DNA of 64,000 nt from Thalassotalea crassostreae (GTDB lineage Bacteria > Pseudomonadota > Gammaproteobacteria > Enterobacterales > Alteromonadaceae), in the NCBI RefSeq assembly GCF_001831495.1, contig NZ_CP017689.1, forward strand, positions 1,922,001-1,986,000. The letters run 5' to 3'. Positions 44,363 to 55,969 of the stretch are shown here, piece by piece. The stretch's first letter is position 1, and every line of letters begins with the position of its first letter. The translations under genes were made by a program, and so were the position numbers. The notes under the pieces were generated by a model. The model was not told where the DNA came from. It made no database searches and saw only the letters and a program-made list of their open reading frames with translations.

Positions 44363-44827
44363 ATGAAAACAATCACAATTAATAATCAAAGTTTTGATAT
44401 CGACGTTGAAGAAGATATGCCACTGTTATGGTTTCTAAGGGATAGATTAGAGATAACAGGGACAAAATTTGGTTGCGGAAGTGGATTATGTGGCGCTTGT
44501 ACTGTGCATGTTGATGGCGTAGCAACTCGCTCATGCATCATGCCAATTGGCACCCTCGCAGGAAAATCAATCACCACTATTGAAGGACTTTCTGAAAATG
44601 GCGATCACCCATTACAAAAAGCATGGCTTGAAAATAATGTGCCGCAGTGCGGTTACTGTCAAGCAGGACAAATAATGAACGCTGCAAGTTTCCTTGCAAC
44701 CAATAAAGAACCTTCTGATAACGATATTGACCAAGCTATGCAAGGCAATATATGCCGTTGCGGTACCTATCAACGAATTAAAAAAGCCATTAAGTCTGCG
44801 GCCTACGATTTAGCGAAGGAGGCATAA
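44363..44827 (+). CDS. [2Fe-2S] subunit of an isoquinoline 1-oxidoreductase-type enzyme
   Basis: 154 residues from the ATG at 44363 (AGGAAG just upstream). Plant-type cluster ligands are in [17 protein letters not shown]; the second cluster's in [10 protein letters not shown] and [12 protein letters not shown]. Such small subunits pass electrons from the molybdenum site to an outside acceptor. There is no FAD subunit. One base separates it from the large subunit, which has a Tat signal, so this subunit probably rides out with it. Confidence 0.9.
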   Translation: MKTITINNQSFDIDVEEDMPLLWFLRDRLEITGTKFGCGSGLCGACTVHVDGVATRSCIMPIGTLAGKSITTIEGLSENGDHPLQKAWLENNVPQCGYCQAGQIMNAASFLATNKEPSDNDIDQAMQGNICRCGTYQRIKKAIKSAAYDLAKEA

Positions 44828-44828
44828 G

Positions 44829-47087
44829 ATGAATAAGCATGTATCTGATTTACTCCATGAGTATTACCAAACACAGCAAGATGAAGCTGCTGTTATCGAA
44901 ACTGTCGCTAATACATTTAGTCGAAGAAGCTTCTTGAAAGCGGCTGGCATTGCAACTGGCGGATTAGTCGTTGGCGTTAGTATTCCAAATATTACTATAG
45001 CTAAGACAACGGCAGCTGAATTTAATCCAAATGCGTTTATACACCTTAGTGAAAATGGCGATTTACTTATTTACTGTGCTCGATGTGAAATGGGTCAAGG
45101 TATCTCAACCGCACTTCCTGCCGTAGTTGCTGATGAAATGGAAGCCGATTGGAACAAAGTGACTATTGAACAAGCTGAAGGTAATGAAGAAAAGTTTGGT
45201 TCACAAGCTACCGGTGGCTCTGCTTCTATTCGAAAAATGTATGAACCAATGCGAATTGCCGGTGCAAGTGCGAAAGAAATGTTAATCGCAGCTGCGGCAA
45301 AAGTGTGGAACGTTAAAGCTAGTGATTGTTATGCCGAAAATCATTTTGTCATCAACAAACTAAACAATAAAAAGTTAGGTTATGGTGAATTAGCAAGTTT
45401 AGCTGCAAATATTGAAGTTCCAGCGTCACCGACATTAAAAACTAAAGATCAATTTAAGTATATTGGTAAAGACCTAGATCGACATGATCAGGGTAAAGTT
45501 GTCGTTGGTAAACGCACTTACGGTGTCGATACAAAACTTCCTGGCATGAAATACGCTGCCGTTGTTCATTGTCCTGTTTTTGGTAGCAAACTAGAATCGG
45601 TAAACAAAAACAAAGCTATGCAAGTTAAAGGCGTGACTGATGTCGTTATTATCGAACCAATTGCACACCCTTTTAGCTCTGTCGGCGCTGTAGCTGTTGT
45701 TGCTGACAATTCCTGGACTGCTCAAAAAGCTGCTAAGTTATTAGAAATAAAATGGTTAGATGGCGACAACAAAGTCTATAACACCAAAGAATATAAAGCA
45801 GCGCTTGTAAAAAGCGTTGAACAACCGGCGCAATTAGCTGCTGAACGTGGCGATGTCGATTCTGCATTAAAAAATGCTAAGCATGTAGTTAAAGCAACAT
45901 ATACGGGTGGTCATTTATGCCATGCGCCAATGGAACCAAATGCCAGTGTCGTTTCAGTTACCGATACTGGATGTGAAGTTTGGGCGTCAACACAAAGTCC
46001 TGGTGATATACAGAAAGTATTAGGCCAATACCTTGAACGCGAGCCAGCGAGTATTAAAGTTAACGTAATGATGTCTGGTGGTGCGTTTGGTCGTAAGTTT
46101 AAATGTGATTACGTACACGAAGCTGCGGTAATATCTAAACAAATTAAAGCACCAGTACAGCTAATTTGGAGCCGTGAAGAAGATATGCGTACTGGCTACT
46201 ATCATTCTGTGAACGCGCAACATATTGAAGCGTCATTGGATGAAAATGGCAACGTAACGGGTTGGTTACACAGAGCGGCTTTCCCGCCGATTGCGTCACT
46301 ATTTAATCCAAGTTTAGATCGAGCTCCTGCTAATGCTCTTGGTGAAATTAAAAACCACCCTTTTAATATTCCAAATATGCGAAGTGAATCAGGTAAAGCT
46401 GAAGCCCACACTCGTATTGGTTGGTATAGAGCGGTAAATGCAATATTTTATGGCTTTGCTTATGGCACCTTTGCCGATGAATTAGCTCATAAAGCAAATA
46501 AGCCGATTGTTGAGTTTTTAAATAATATTTACGACAGTAATCTTAGCAAGAAACAAAACAAAAAAGGTCGCAAACATAAAGCGCAAGTTAATCGTTCGAA
46601 AGCGGTATTAGCACTCGCGGCTAAGCATTCTGGTATTGGAAAAGAATTACCTGCAGGTGAAGGGATTGGTATTGCAGTTCATCACAGCTTCCAAAGTTAC
46701 GTTGCGATGGCAGTACATGTTAAAGTTGATGGTGATAACATTAAGGTATTAAATGTTGATTGTGCTATTGATTGTGGACAAACGTTAAATACTGATGGAG
46801 CAACGGCGCAAATGGAAGGTGCAGTGGTAATGGGCATGTCTCTAGCGCTAGCGACTGAAATCACATTTAAAGACGGTGCGGTGGTAAATTCAAACTTCCA
46901 CAATTACCCTGTAATGCGGATCAGCGATATGCCGAATGTTAGAGTGCATATTATTGATTCTGATGAAAAACCAACTGGTTTAGGTGAACCTGGTGTAGCA
47001 CCATTTGCACCAGCGTTATCAAATGCAATTTTTGCAGCAAGTGGTAAACGCTATCGTGACTTGCCAATGAAACCTATGCCGGTGTAA
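44829..47087 (+). CDS. Molybdenum hydroxylase large subunit (isoquinoline 1-oxidoreductase beta-like)
   Basis: 752 residues of the xanthine dehydrogenase family. A Tat signal lies inside the N-terminus (FSRRSFLKAAG at about 31-41), as in periplasmic IorB-type enzymes. RCEMGQGISTALPAVVADEMEAD is one cofactor-binding stretch; MSGGAFGRKFKCDYVHEAA is the conserved GGAFGRK motif; the catalytic glutamate is in GLGEPGVAPFAPAL near the C-terminus. Oxidises an aldehyde or N-heterocycle; the substrate cannot be assigned. No maturation factor or cytochrome gene adjoins. Confidence 0.88.
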   Translation: MNKHVSDLLHEYYQTQQDEAAVIETVANTFSRRSFLKAAGIATGGLVVGVSIPNITIAKTTAAEFNPNAFIHLSENGDLLIYCARCEMGQGISTALPAVVADEMEADWNKVTIEQAEGNEEKFGSQATGGSASIRKMYEPMRIAGASAKEMLIAAAAKVWNVKASDCYAENHFVINKLNNKKLGYGELASLAANIEVPASPTLKTKDQFKYIGKDLDRHDQGKVVVGKRTYGVDTKLPGMKYAAVVHCPVFGSKLESVNKNKAMQVKGVTDVVIIEPIAHPFSSVGAVAVVADNSWTAQKAAKLLEIKWLDGDNKVYNTKEYKAALVKSVEQPAQLAAERGDVDSALKNAKHVVKATYTGGHLCHAPMEPNASVVSVTDTGCEVWASTQSPGDIQKVLGQYLEREPASIKVNVMMSGGAFGRKFKCDYVHEAAVISKQIKAPVQLIWSREEDMRTGYYHSVNAQHIEASLDENGNVTGWLHRAAFPPIASLFNPSLDRAPANALGEIKNHPFNIPNMRSESGKAEAHTRIGWYRAVNAIFYGFAYGTFADELAHKANKPIVEFLNNIYDSNLSKKQNKKGRKHKAQVNRSKAVLALAAKHSGIGKELPAGEGIGIAVHHSFQSYVAMAVHVKVDGDNIKVLNVDCAIDCGQTLNTDGATAQMEGAVVMGMSLALATEITFKDGAVVNSNFHNYPVMRISDMPNVRVHIIDSDEKPTGLGEPGVAPFAPALSNAIFAASGKRYRDLPMKPMPV

Positions 47088-47138
47088 GCCTGGGACAATA
47101 AAGAGTTTCAAGCCACTAAATAATTAATCCTGACTAAT

Positions 47139-47177
47139 AAAGCCTGACTAAGATAATACATCTTAGTCAGGCTTTTT
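47139..47177 (+). terminator. Strong terminator after the molybdenum hydroxylase
   Basis: Perfect 16-bp stem AAAGCCTGACTAAGAT / ATCTTAGTCAGGCTTT with a 5-base loop, then a T run. Confidence 0.93.
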
Positions 47178-47216
47178 TTCGCTTTAACTTTCTTGATTCA
47201 ACTTTAAGTGTTTACT

Positions 47217-47582
47217 TCAATTTTCAGAACAAATGACAGTTTTGTCTATTGTAACTGTGAACAATATTGCTTTTGTTAATTCGTTCTTTTTTACACTGCC
47301 GCATTGTCCAGTTAGTTGGTCACCGTCTTCTAGTTTAAAGTGGTATTGATAACTCCCCTTATTCTGCTCTAATGCATAATAAATAGCTGCTGTAGCGCCT
47401 TTCGTAATAGAAGAAAACACAATTTTATTATTTGGTAAGTTAATTGTTGTTTTGTTTATCTCTATCGTTAGTTCATTTTTAATTGATACTTGCGGCATTA
47501 ACCAAAAATACATTTGATATATCACTGTCAGCAGCAAAGTAGTGACTATTAAGAACTTGGTTGGTTTTAAAATGTTTTTCAT
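47217..47582 (-). CDS. Unknown exported or anchored small protein
   Basis: 121 residues from the ATG at 47582. One N-terminal hydrophobic helix (about 10-30) then a beta-rich periplasmic part with two cysteines (TGQCGSV and VICSEN) that could pair. No family recognised. It lies between two convergent terminator regions, downstream of the dipeptidase on the same strand; 63 bases separate them. Confidence 0.6.
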   Translation of the reverse strand: MKNILKPTKFLIVTTLLLTVIYQMYFWLMPQVSIKNELTIEINKTTINLPNNKIVFSSITKGATAAIYYALEQNKGSYQYHFKLEDGDQLTGQCGSVKKNELTKAILFTVTIDKTVICSEN

Positions 47583-47645
47583 TTTACTAGGCTCTAAGCA
47601 CAAAATTTTAGTATTAAACTCTAATCACTAAACTGCGCATTAGGT

Positions 47646-48800
47646 TTAACCTAACACGTCAATAAGTACGCGTTGCCAGTTTTTACCCATTATTTTGTCT
47701 ATTTCAGCTGCGCTAAATTTTGCTTTAGACAATTGGTATTCGATAGAGCGCATGCGTTTAATATGATTAAGCTCTGGTACTACAATGTGATTTACCTCTT
47801 TATCAAAGCCAAGCACTCCTTTGTCGCCAACACTTTTCCACCAACTATCGTATCCTTCAATCGCTACCTGGTTATTGTTACCCGACATCAACGCTTTTTC
47901 GTGGCCTCTAAGTGGATAATCATTAGCAATGGCAACAGCATCAATACCGGCAACGTTGCGTATATGTTTAAGGTGTTCGATATAATGCTCTGCTCTTGGT
48001 ATCTTTTCATTCGTTAACCACCAAGACATCATAAACACTCCAAATACTCCGCCGCTATCAGCTATCCCTTTAAGTATGTGATCTGGCGTACAACGAGCAT
48101 TATTTACTAGTGCCCGTGCTGCGCCATGTGTTTGCACTATCGGTCCTTTGGCAGTAGCTAATGTATCTGTAGCGCTTTCGACACTAGAATGAGATAAATC
48201 GATGAGTATGTTTTTGCTTTCTAACTTTTCGATTAGCTCAAATCCTCTTTGGCTAAGGCCACGTTTTTCAACACTCAACGCGCCACCTGCATAAAGGTTA
48301 TTGTAATGATGAGTTAATTGCAGAACTCTTAACCCTAGGTCATGGAATTCATCGACCTGATTAAGATTAGATTCAACACAATCGGCACCTTGAATTTGCA
48401 TAAATACCGCACATTTATCTTCAGCTTTCGCGATAGCGATATCAGAGCCTTTATTGGCAATTAGATAAGTGTCAAGGTGAGAATTCATTAACGCAGCTTT
48501 TGCTTTAATGCTTTTCATACAAGCTTTATAAGTGCGTTTATAGTTAATGCTACCGTCACTGTTTTCTATTTGCTCTATTGCAGAGATGTCAGCGATAAAG
48601 CTATTTAACTGTGACGCTTTAACGTCAATCGGATCATCTGGTACAAAAGACAAGCCGTCGATATAAAGTTTGCCTTGGTCTAGCGTTAAACTGTTTTTCG
48701 ATTTAAGAATATTACTCGAAGCTGAACAGCCACTAATTGTTGCTAAAACAGAAGCTTTGGCAATATGTTGTATAAACTCTCTTCTTTTTATAGATACCAT
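47646..48800 (-). CDS. M19 family membrane dipeptidase, lipoprotein
   Basis: 384 residues. N-terminus MVSIKRREFIQHIAKASV ... SGCSAS joins a twin-arginine-like signal (KRREF) with a lipobox cysteine. The M19 (renal dipeptidase) fold is shown by LIDLSHSSVESA, VQTHGAARALVNNARC and VAIANDYPLRG, with histidine and aspartate metal ligands. The usual first ligand pair (D-x-H) is not obvious: the early region reads IDGLSFVPDDP. Probably cleaves dipeptides, including ones with a C-terminal D-residue, in the periplasm. Confidence 0.82.
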   Translation of the reverse strand: MVSIKRREFIQHIAKASVLATISGCSASSNILKSKNSLTLDQGKLYIDGLSFVPDDPIDVKASQLNSFIADISAIEQIENSDGSINYKRTYKACMKSIKAKAALMNSHLDTYLIANKGSDIAIAKAEDKCAVFMQIQGADCVESNLNQVDEFHDLGLRVLQLTHHYNNLYAGGALSVEKRGLSQRGFELIEKLESKNILIDLSHSSVESATDTLATAKGPIVQTHGAARALVNNARCTPDHILKGIADSGGVFGVFMMSWWLTNEKIPRAEHYIEHLKHIRNVAGIDAVAIANDYPLRGHEKALMSGNNNQVAIEGYDSWWKSVGDKGVLGFDKEVNHIVVPELNHIKRMRSIEYQLSKAKFSAAEIDKIMGKNWQRVLIDVLG

Positions 48801-48842
48801 TGATTAAGTCACTTATATTATTGCTTTGTTTAAGTTTCAAAC

Positions 48843-48870
48843 AAAAATGGCACCTTAAGGTGCCATTTTT
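48843..48870. terminator. Terminator between serS and the dipeptidase gene
   Basis: AAAAATGGCACC / GGTGCCATTTTT with a TTAA loop, 45 bases after the serS stop on the minus strand. Confidence 0.9.
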
Positions 48871-48914
48871 AGATAGTTTTGAACGTTATTAGGTATGTAC
48901 TTATACAAACACTA

Positions 48915-50201
<1,287 letters not shown>

Positions 50202-50208
50202 TCACTTG

Positions 50209-50592
50209 TTATTTGTTTGTTATTAAAAACATTCCTAAACCTGCTGCAAAAACACATAGCACCACATTTAATAGAACATTTAACATAGCTTTCATTATCT
50301 CACCTTGTTGCATTAACAACAATGTATCTAACGAAAACGTAGAAAAGGTTGTAAAAGCGCCGAGAAAACCAATACCAATCAGCGTTCTGTAAACGGTAAC
50401 TTCTAAAATACCTTGTTCAATTAATCCGTATAATATTCCCATTATAAGGGAGCCCGATATATTAACGATCAAGGTGGCAAAAGGGAATCCTTTTCCTAGC
50501 AAATTTAGCACAATATTTGCAATAAAAAACCGTAAACAAGCACCAGCGGCTCCACCGATTGCGACAAACAAGTAATAATAGGCATTATTCAT
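50209..50592 (-). CDS. crcB: Fluoride ion channel FluC/CrcB
   Basis: 127 residues, four hydrophobic helices. [10 protein letters not shown], the helix-break [14 protein letters not shown], and [15 protein letters not shown] with the phenylalanine and threonine residues that line the fluoride path. Exports F- as a dual-topology dimer. Its start overlaps the rarA stop by four bases. No fluoride riboswitch is possible directly upstream because the gene sits inside the operon. Confidence 0.95.
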   Translation of the reverse strand: MNNAYYYLFVAIGGAAGACLRFFIANIVLNLLGKGFPFATLIVNISGSLIMGILYGLIEQGILEVTVYRTLIGIGFLGAFTTFSTFSLDTLLLMQQGEIMKAMLNVLLNVVLCVFAAGLGMFLITNK

Positions 50593-51959
50593 CGCAATTT
50601 GCCCTTAGTATTCTCAGCCGCTTGTTGATCTAATTCTCGTAAGTACTCTATCTTTTCTTTTAACTTTCTTTCCAAACCTCTTTCGGTTGGCTGATAAAAG
50701 CTCACCGCGCCGGTCTCTGTTGGGAAATAATTTTCTCCGGCGGCATAGGCGTTAGGTTCATTATGTGCATAACGGTAATCCTTACCGTGCCCTAACCCTT
50801 GAGTTAATGGAGATGTGGCATTCCTAAGGTGCAAAGGTACTTCCAAATGGCCAGTTTCTTTGGCAAACGCCCTAGCTTGTTTAAATGCATTATAAACCGC
50901 GTTCGATTTCGGCGCTAACGCCATATACACAGTTGCTTGTGCAATAGCTCGCTCGCCTTCAGTTGGACCCACACGATGAAACGTGTCCCATGCATTAATT
51001 GCAAGTTGCATTGCTCTTGGATCGGCGTTACCTATATCTTCACTGGCAATAGCTAACAAACGACGGCCAACATAAAGCGGGTCGCCGCCACCTTCTAAAA
51101 TGCGACAGTACCAATACAGCGCTGCGTCTGGATCTGAGCCGCGCACGGATTTGTGAAATGCACTGATCAAATCATAAAAGTGATCACCGCCTTTGTCATA
51201 TAGCGCCTGTTTTTCACCAGCGACTTGATTAACAATATCAACATCAATATTCACCTTGTTGTCTTGTTCAGGGCTAATATCAACACAATTCTCGGTCAAA
51301 TTTAATAATCGTCTGGCATCACCGTTAGCGAGCGCCATTAATGATAACTTGGCTTTTTCGCTAAGGCTAACCTCAAGCTTACCAAGTCCTCGTTCTTTAT
51401 CGTTTAACGCTTGATTGAGTACATTATCTAAATCTTCTTCGCTAAGTTTTTTTAACAGATAGACTCGACAGCGCGACAACAAGGCTTGGTTTAGCTCAAA
51501 GGAAGGATTTTCTGTTGTTGCGCCAATAAAAGTAATGGTTCCATCTTCGATAAAGGGCAAGAATGCATCTTGTTGAGACTTATTGAAACGATGGACCTCA
51601 TCAACAAACAAAATTGTTCGACGATTTTGTCCTTGCGCTGCCATCTTGGCTTTTTCAATTGATGCACGGATTTCTTTAACACCAGAGGAAACCGCAGAGA
51701 TGCGCTCAATATTGGCATTTGCATAGGTCGCAATGAGCTCTGCCAGTGTTGTCTTTCCAGTACCAGGCGGTCCCCAGAAAATAAGAGAATGACAAAGACC
51801 TTGTTCTATCGCAGTTTTTAACGGTTTGCCGTCAGCCAACAAATGTTCTTGACCAATATATTGATCAAGCTTTCGTGGTCGCATTCTTGCTGCGAGCGGG
51901 GCAAAACCTTGTTCAAATTCTATATCTAAAGATAATGAAGCGTTATCGCTGGTCATCAA
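50589..51959 (-). CDS. rarA: Replication-associated recombination protein A
   Basis: AAA+ ATPase of the RarA/MgsA/WRNIP1 family, acting at stalled replication forks. 456 residues. Walker [16 protein letters not shown], Walker [11 protein letters not shown], sensor [11 protein letters not shown] and the C-terminal tetramer domain (LRNATSPL). Its first 17 bases overlap the lolA end; two ATGs in tandem mark the start. Confidence 0.96.
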   Translation of the reverse strand: MMTSDNASLSLDIEFEQGFAPLAARMRPRKLDQYIGQEHLLADGKPLKTAIEQGLCHSLIFWGPPGTGKTTLAELIATYANANIERISAVSSGVKEIRASIEKAKMAAQGQNRRTILFVDEVHRFNKSQQDAFLPFIEDGTITFIGATTENPSFELNQALLSRCRVYLLKKLSEEDLDNVLNQALNDKERGLGKLEVSLSEKAKLSLMALANGDARRLLNLTENCVDISPEQDNKVNIDVDIVNQVAGEKQALYDKGGDHFYDLISAFHKSVRGSDPDAALYWYCRILEGGGDPLYVGRRLLAIASEDIGNADPRAMQLAINAWDTFHRVGPTEGERAIAQATVYMALAPKSNAVYNAFKQARAFAKETGHLEVPLHLRNATSPLTQGLGHGKDYRYAHNEPNAYAAGENYFPTETGAVSFYQPTERGLERKLKEKIEYLRELDQQAAENTKGKLR

Positions 51960-52629
51960 AGTCTACGCCTTCAGGCAAGTCAAACTTAAATAAATCGTCG
52001 CTAGGTAAAGTATTGGATTCTATATTTTCCAAATTAAAGTGACTTAACTGCCCTGTTACGTCCTCAACCGTAAACTGCACAAGATCTTGCTGTACAAACT
52101 TAAGGTGTAGCTTTTTAACTTGAGCGTCTTGATCTAAAGACACAATGGTAAATTCGTCTGGATTACTTTTTTTAACTTGATATTGTGCCCATTGTTCATC
52201 AGCTAGACCTGATAATAATAAAATTGGCGTATTCGTTACCGCGTTTTCGGCGTTAAATGCAGATACCTGCTCTACAAACGGATTGTAGAACCAAAGTGTT
52301 TTACCATCGCTGACAACTAAGGTCTCATCCGGTGCCAAAGTTTCCCAGTAAATTAGATTTGGACGTTTGACCGCAAGTTTACCCGTTGCCGTTTGAATAT
52401 GATTGCCATCAGCATCAATTACTTGTTGCTCAAAGCTACTGCTAAAACCTTTTACCGCGGTAAGTTTTAACTGTAATTCTGATTTTATTGCGGCATCTTG
52501 TTGTAGAACATTGGTTTGAGTCTCAACCTTGTCGGCCGCATAAGCCGAAAATATAATTGCCGGTGTTGCAAATGCACTTAGCGCTAACGCTGATTTTATC
52601 ACTGAAGTGATTACTAATTTTTTTAACAT
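51943..52629 (-). CDS. lolA: Outer-membrane lipoprotein carrier LolA
   Basis: Periplasmic chaperone that carries lipoproteins from LolCDE to LolB. 228 residues with a signal peptide ending near SAYA-A (about 31). [54 protein letters not shown] is represented here by [10 protein letters not shown] and [11 protein letters not shown]. Fifteen bases from ftsK. Confidence 0.95.
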   Translation of the reverse strand: MLKKLVITSVIKSALALSAFATPAIIFSAYAADKVETQTNVLQQDAAIKSELQLKLTAVKGFSSSFEQQVIDADGNHIQTATGKLAVKRPNLIYWETLAPDETLVVSDGKTLWFYNPFVEQVSAFNAENAVTNTPILLLSGLADEQWAQYQVKKSNPDEFTIVSLDQDAQVKKLHLKFVQQDLVQFTVEDVTGQLSHFNLENIESNTLPSDDLFKFDLPEGVDFDDQR

Positions 52630-52643
52630 GTAAACGATTTATC

Positions 52644-55163
52644 CTAATCTTTTGGTGGCGCAGGCGCTAATACTTCTCTGCTACCATTATGTCCAGCGGC
52701 ACTTACGACGCCGCTAGCTTCCATATCTTCTACTATTCTTGCCGCTCGGTTATAACCAACTCTAAACTTACGTTGTACGCTAGAAATAGATACTCGTCGT
52801 GTTTGTGTTACAAACGCTACAGCTTCGTCATAAAGCGCATCCATTTCATGACCTTCACCTTCGGCTACTTCCCCAGGTAACATATTATCTTCAGTAGTAT
52901 CACCGGATAATATCTCTTCAATATAATTTGGTTTGCCGCGTTCTTTCCAATCATTAACTACCGCATGAACTTCATGATCATCAACAAAGGCACCTTGAGC
53001 ACGTAATGGAATACTTGTTCCTTGTGGTAAAAACAGCATATCACCGTTACCTAGTAACTGCTCTGCACCTTGTTGATCCAAAATAGTACGAGAATCAATT
53101 CTTGATTGTACCGTTAGCGCCATACGTGTTGGTATATTCGCCTTGATTAAACCGGTAATAACGTCGACCGATGGACGCTGCGTTGCGAGTATCAAGTGAA
53201 TTCCAGCTGCACGTGCTTTTTGAGCGATACGAGCAATAAGTTCTTCTACCTTCTTACCAACAATCATTATCATGTCAGCAAATTCGTCAACAACGACAAC
53301 GATACTGGCTAACTTCTCTAACTCTGGCGGAGTTTGATCAAATGCATCAGATGCTTGCCATAATGGGTCAATAATTTTTTCGCCATTTTCTTTGGCGTTT
53401 TTAATTTTCTGGTTGTAACCTGATAAATTACGAACACCTAATGCCGACATTAACTTATAACGACGTTCCATTTCTCCGACACACCAGCGCAATGCGTTTG
53501 CAGCGTCTTTCATGTCAGTTACAACTTCAGATAATAAATGTGGGATACCTTCGTAAACAGAAAGTTCCAACATTTTTGGATCTATCATAATAAAACGAAC
53601 GTCATCAGGTGTTGACTTGTATAGCATGGATACGATCATCACGTTAACAACAACGGATTTACCCGAGCCTGTTGTACCAGCAACTAATACATGCGGCATC
53701 TTGGCTAAATCGGCAACAATAGGATCACCTGCGATATCTTTACCTAAAACCATGGTTAATGGTGATTTAGAATTATTAAAGATATCACTCTCTATAACTT
53801 CACTTAATCGCACCATTTCACGGTGTTTATTTGGGATCTCTAAGCCAATTACAGATTTACCAGGAATTACTTCAACAACTCGAACACTTGCAGCTGAAAG
53901 CGCTCTAGCTAAATCTTTTGCTAAATTAGTGATTTTACTCACCTTAACACCAGGAGCTAAGTCTAATTCAAAACGAGTGATGACCGGCCCAGGGAAAACA
54001 TCCGTTACATTTGCTTGTACGCCGTAGTCAAGTAAACGAGCCTCTACTAAGCGACTTACTTGGTCTAAATCTTCTTGGCTAATTGGGTTTTTAGTGCGCT
54101 CCGGTCGGTCAAGTAACTCAATAGTGGGCATACCTTCATAAGTTTCCTCACTAGGTGCTGGTGCGCTAGAGTTTGTGGAATCAGTATTATCATCTTCAAC
54201 CACAGGCTTTTTAACCGGTGTTAATGCTGCATCTAATGCACTATCACTTATTTCATCGTCGATATTACCTATATTAGGTTCATCGCCCATCAAATCGTCA
54301 ATTGCGACGAATTCTTCTATTTCATCAAGTTCTTCAACAGTACTGTTATCAATTGCGGAGCCAAATAATTGAGATGCTAAGTCTTCTTGTTCGAATTCTT
54401 CAATAATAGTTTCGTCTATTTTGGTCTCAGCCAGATCTTCATTCTCAGCTGTTACTTCACTTTTAGATTTTGACGATTTGGACGGGTTCTTCTCTTTTTT
54501 AGAATCATTGTCTGTGGCATTTAAAGGGGTTGAACTAAAGTGTTGTTTAAATTGTATTGCGCTACGTTTAATAAACAACGCACTAACAATGGCCTTTTCA
54601 CCAATAAAATCAATGATGGTGAAAAAAGATAAGCCAGTGATCAATACAAAACCCGAGCATGTTAATACAATAAATAACAACGAACTGCCGATATAATTAA
54701 AATAAGGCATCAATGTCAAAGAAATATAATCGCCAACAATGCCACCAGCGGAAAAGTCATAAATGTCGTTTACATTCATACTTGATATCGAACTAACACC
54801 AATAACAAACATGATGCAGCCAATAAACTTAAGCCCGAGAGTAAAAAAATCAATTTCTAATAGCACATGAAATTTTTGAAACAAAAGCCAGCCAACAAAC
54901 GCTATAAAGAACGGGATCAGATACGCAATTGCGCCAAAAGTAAAAAATAGAATATCAGATAGATAGGCGCCAAACGCCCCAGCGGCATTATTGACTGTTG
55001 CGTGATACGCAGTTTGTGACCAACCCGGATCCGATTGATCAAATGTAATTAATGCGACAATGATATAGAGGGAAAAAATGCTAGTAAATATCAGCCCCGC
55101 TTCTAGCAGGCGCTGGCTACCACTTAATTTAGTTGATTCAGTTTCAGACAAAGTAGAATCCAT
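52644..55163 (-). CDS. ftsK: DNA translocase FtsK
   Basis: Septal DNA pump that clears and aligns chromosome ends and activates XerCD at dif. 839 residues from the ATG at 55163; a TTG 13 codons upstream is unlikely. Four hydrophobic helices (about 25-185), a short acidic linker (190-345), then the RecA-like motor with Walker [14 protein letters not shown] and [12 protein letters not shown], and a C-terminal winged-helix gamma domain ([19 protein letters not shown]) for KOPS recognition. The linker is much shorter than in E. coli (1329 residues). Confidence 0.96.
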   Translation of the reverse strand: MDSTLSETESTKLSGSQRLLEAGLIFTSIFSLYIIVALITFDQSDPGWSQTAYHATVNNAAGAFGAYLSDILFFTFGAIAYLIPFFIAFVGWLLFQKFHVLLEIDFFTLGLKFIGCIMFVIGVSSISSMNVNDIYDFSAGGIVGDYISLTLMPYFNYIGSSLLFIVLTCSGFVLITGLSFFTIIDFIGEKAIVSALFIKRSAIQFKQHFSSTPLNATDNDSKKEKNPSKSSKSKSEVTAENEDLAETKIDETIIEEFEQEDLASQLFGSAIDNSTVEELDEIEEFVAIDDLMGDEPNIGNIDDEISDSALDAALTPVKKPVVEDDNTDSTNSSAPAPSEETYEGMPTIELLDRPERTKNPISQEDLDQVSRLVEARLLDYGVQANVTDVFPGPVITRFELDLAPGVKVSKITNLAKDLARALSAASVRVVEVIPGKSVIGLEIPNKHREMVRLSEVIESDIFNNSKSPLTMVLGKDIAGDPIVADLAKMPHVLVAGTTGSGKSVVVNVMIVSMLYKSTPDDVRFIMIDPKMLELSVYEGIPHLLSEVVTDMKDAANALRWCVGEMERRYKLMSALGVRNLSGYNQKIKNAKENGEKIIDPLWQASDAFDQTPPELEKLASIVVVVDEFADMIMIVGKKVEELIARIAQKARAAGIHLILATQRPSVDVITGLIKANIPTRMALTVQSRIDSRTILDQQGAEQLLGNGDMLFLPQGTSIPLRAQGAFVDDHEVHAVVNDWKERGKPNYIEEILSGDTTEDNMLPGEVAEGEGHEMDALYDEAVAFVTQTRRVSISSVQRKFRVGYNRAARIVEDMEASGVVSAAGHNGSREVLAPAPPKD

Positions 55164-55350
55164 AAAGTTATTTTTATTATTAGTGAGTTGACTCAAGGCC
55201 AATTGTAACGCTTGTCACAGGCTTGTGCATTATTCCAATGCTAGGTCTACTCTCTGCGTAATTTACTTAATACCAAAATAACAGAAATTTGACTCGGATA
55301 AAATATGCAAAGCCGTTAATTTTCAGCTGTTAAGGCAATATAATTGCGCT

Positions 55351-55830
55351 TTAGTAGTTAATTGGTAATTTATTGCCCGATTTAACCTCTTCCATCACCA
55401 CGTAAGTTCTACTTTCACTTACACTTGGAAGCCGCAGCAAAGTGTCACCAAGTAAGTTTCGATAGGCCTGCATATCTGATACTCGGGTTTTAAGTAGAAA
55501 ATCGAAGTTACCAGAAACCAAATGACACTCTTGAATCACATCAAGTTCCATTACTGCTTTTGAAAACTCTTCAAAAACATCTGGTGATGTTCTACTTAAG
55601 GTGATTTCAACAAACACCAACAGCGCAACATCGAGAAAAATAGGGTTCAAGTTAGCACTGTAGCCTTCTATTATTCCTTCTTGTTCTAATTTCTTTACCC
55701 GTTCTAAACATGGTGTAGGACTTAATCCTACACGTTTGGATAATTCTACATTAGATAAACGTCCGTCATTTTGTAACTCATTTAGGATGTTTTTATCGAT
55801 TCGATCGAGTTTTCGGTTACTTTCATTCAT
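55351..55830 (-). CDS. lrp: Leucine-responsive regulatory protein
   Basis: 159 residues, close to E. coli Lrp (164). N-terminal helix-turn-helix (LSNVELSKRVGLSPTPCLERVKKLE) and RAM effector domain (DVIQECHLVSGNFDFLLKTRV). Divergent from ald with a 139-bp AT-rich gap that is a natural Lrp target. It is upstream of ftsK on the same strand, as in E. coli. Confidence 0.95.
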   Translation of the reverse strand: MNESNRKLDRIDKNILNELQNDGRLSNVELSKRVGLSPTPCLERVKKLEQEGIIEGYSANLNPIFLDVALLVFVEITLSRTSPDVFEEFSKAVMELDVIQECHLVSGNFDFLLKTRVSDMQAYRNLLGDTLLRLPSVSESRTYVVMEEVKSGNKLPINY

Positions 55831-55969
55831 GGTTTAGATTTTTTCTCTAAAATATGTACATTCTGCAATATTTTTAACTAATAATTACAAATATACAACA
55901 AGTTAATCTGCTTATTTGTCTCTATAATAGCGCAAAATATTACAACAATCCTTTTACAAGAGAATTATT

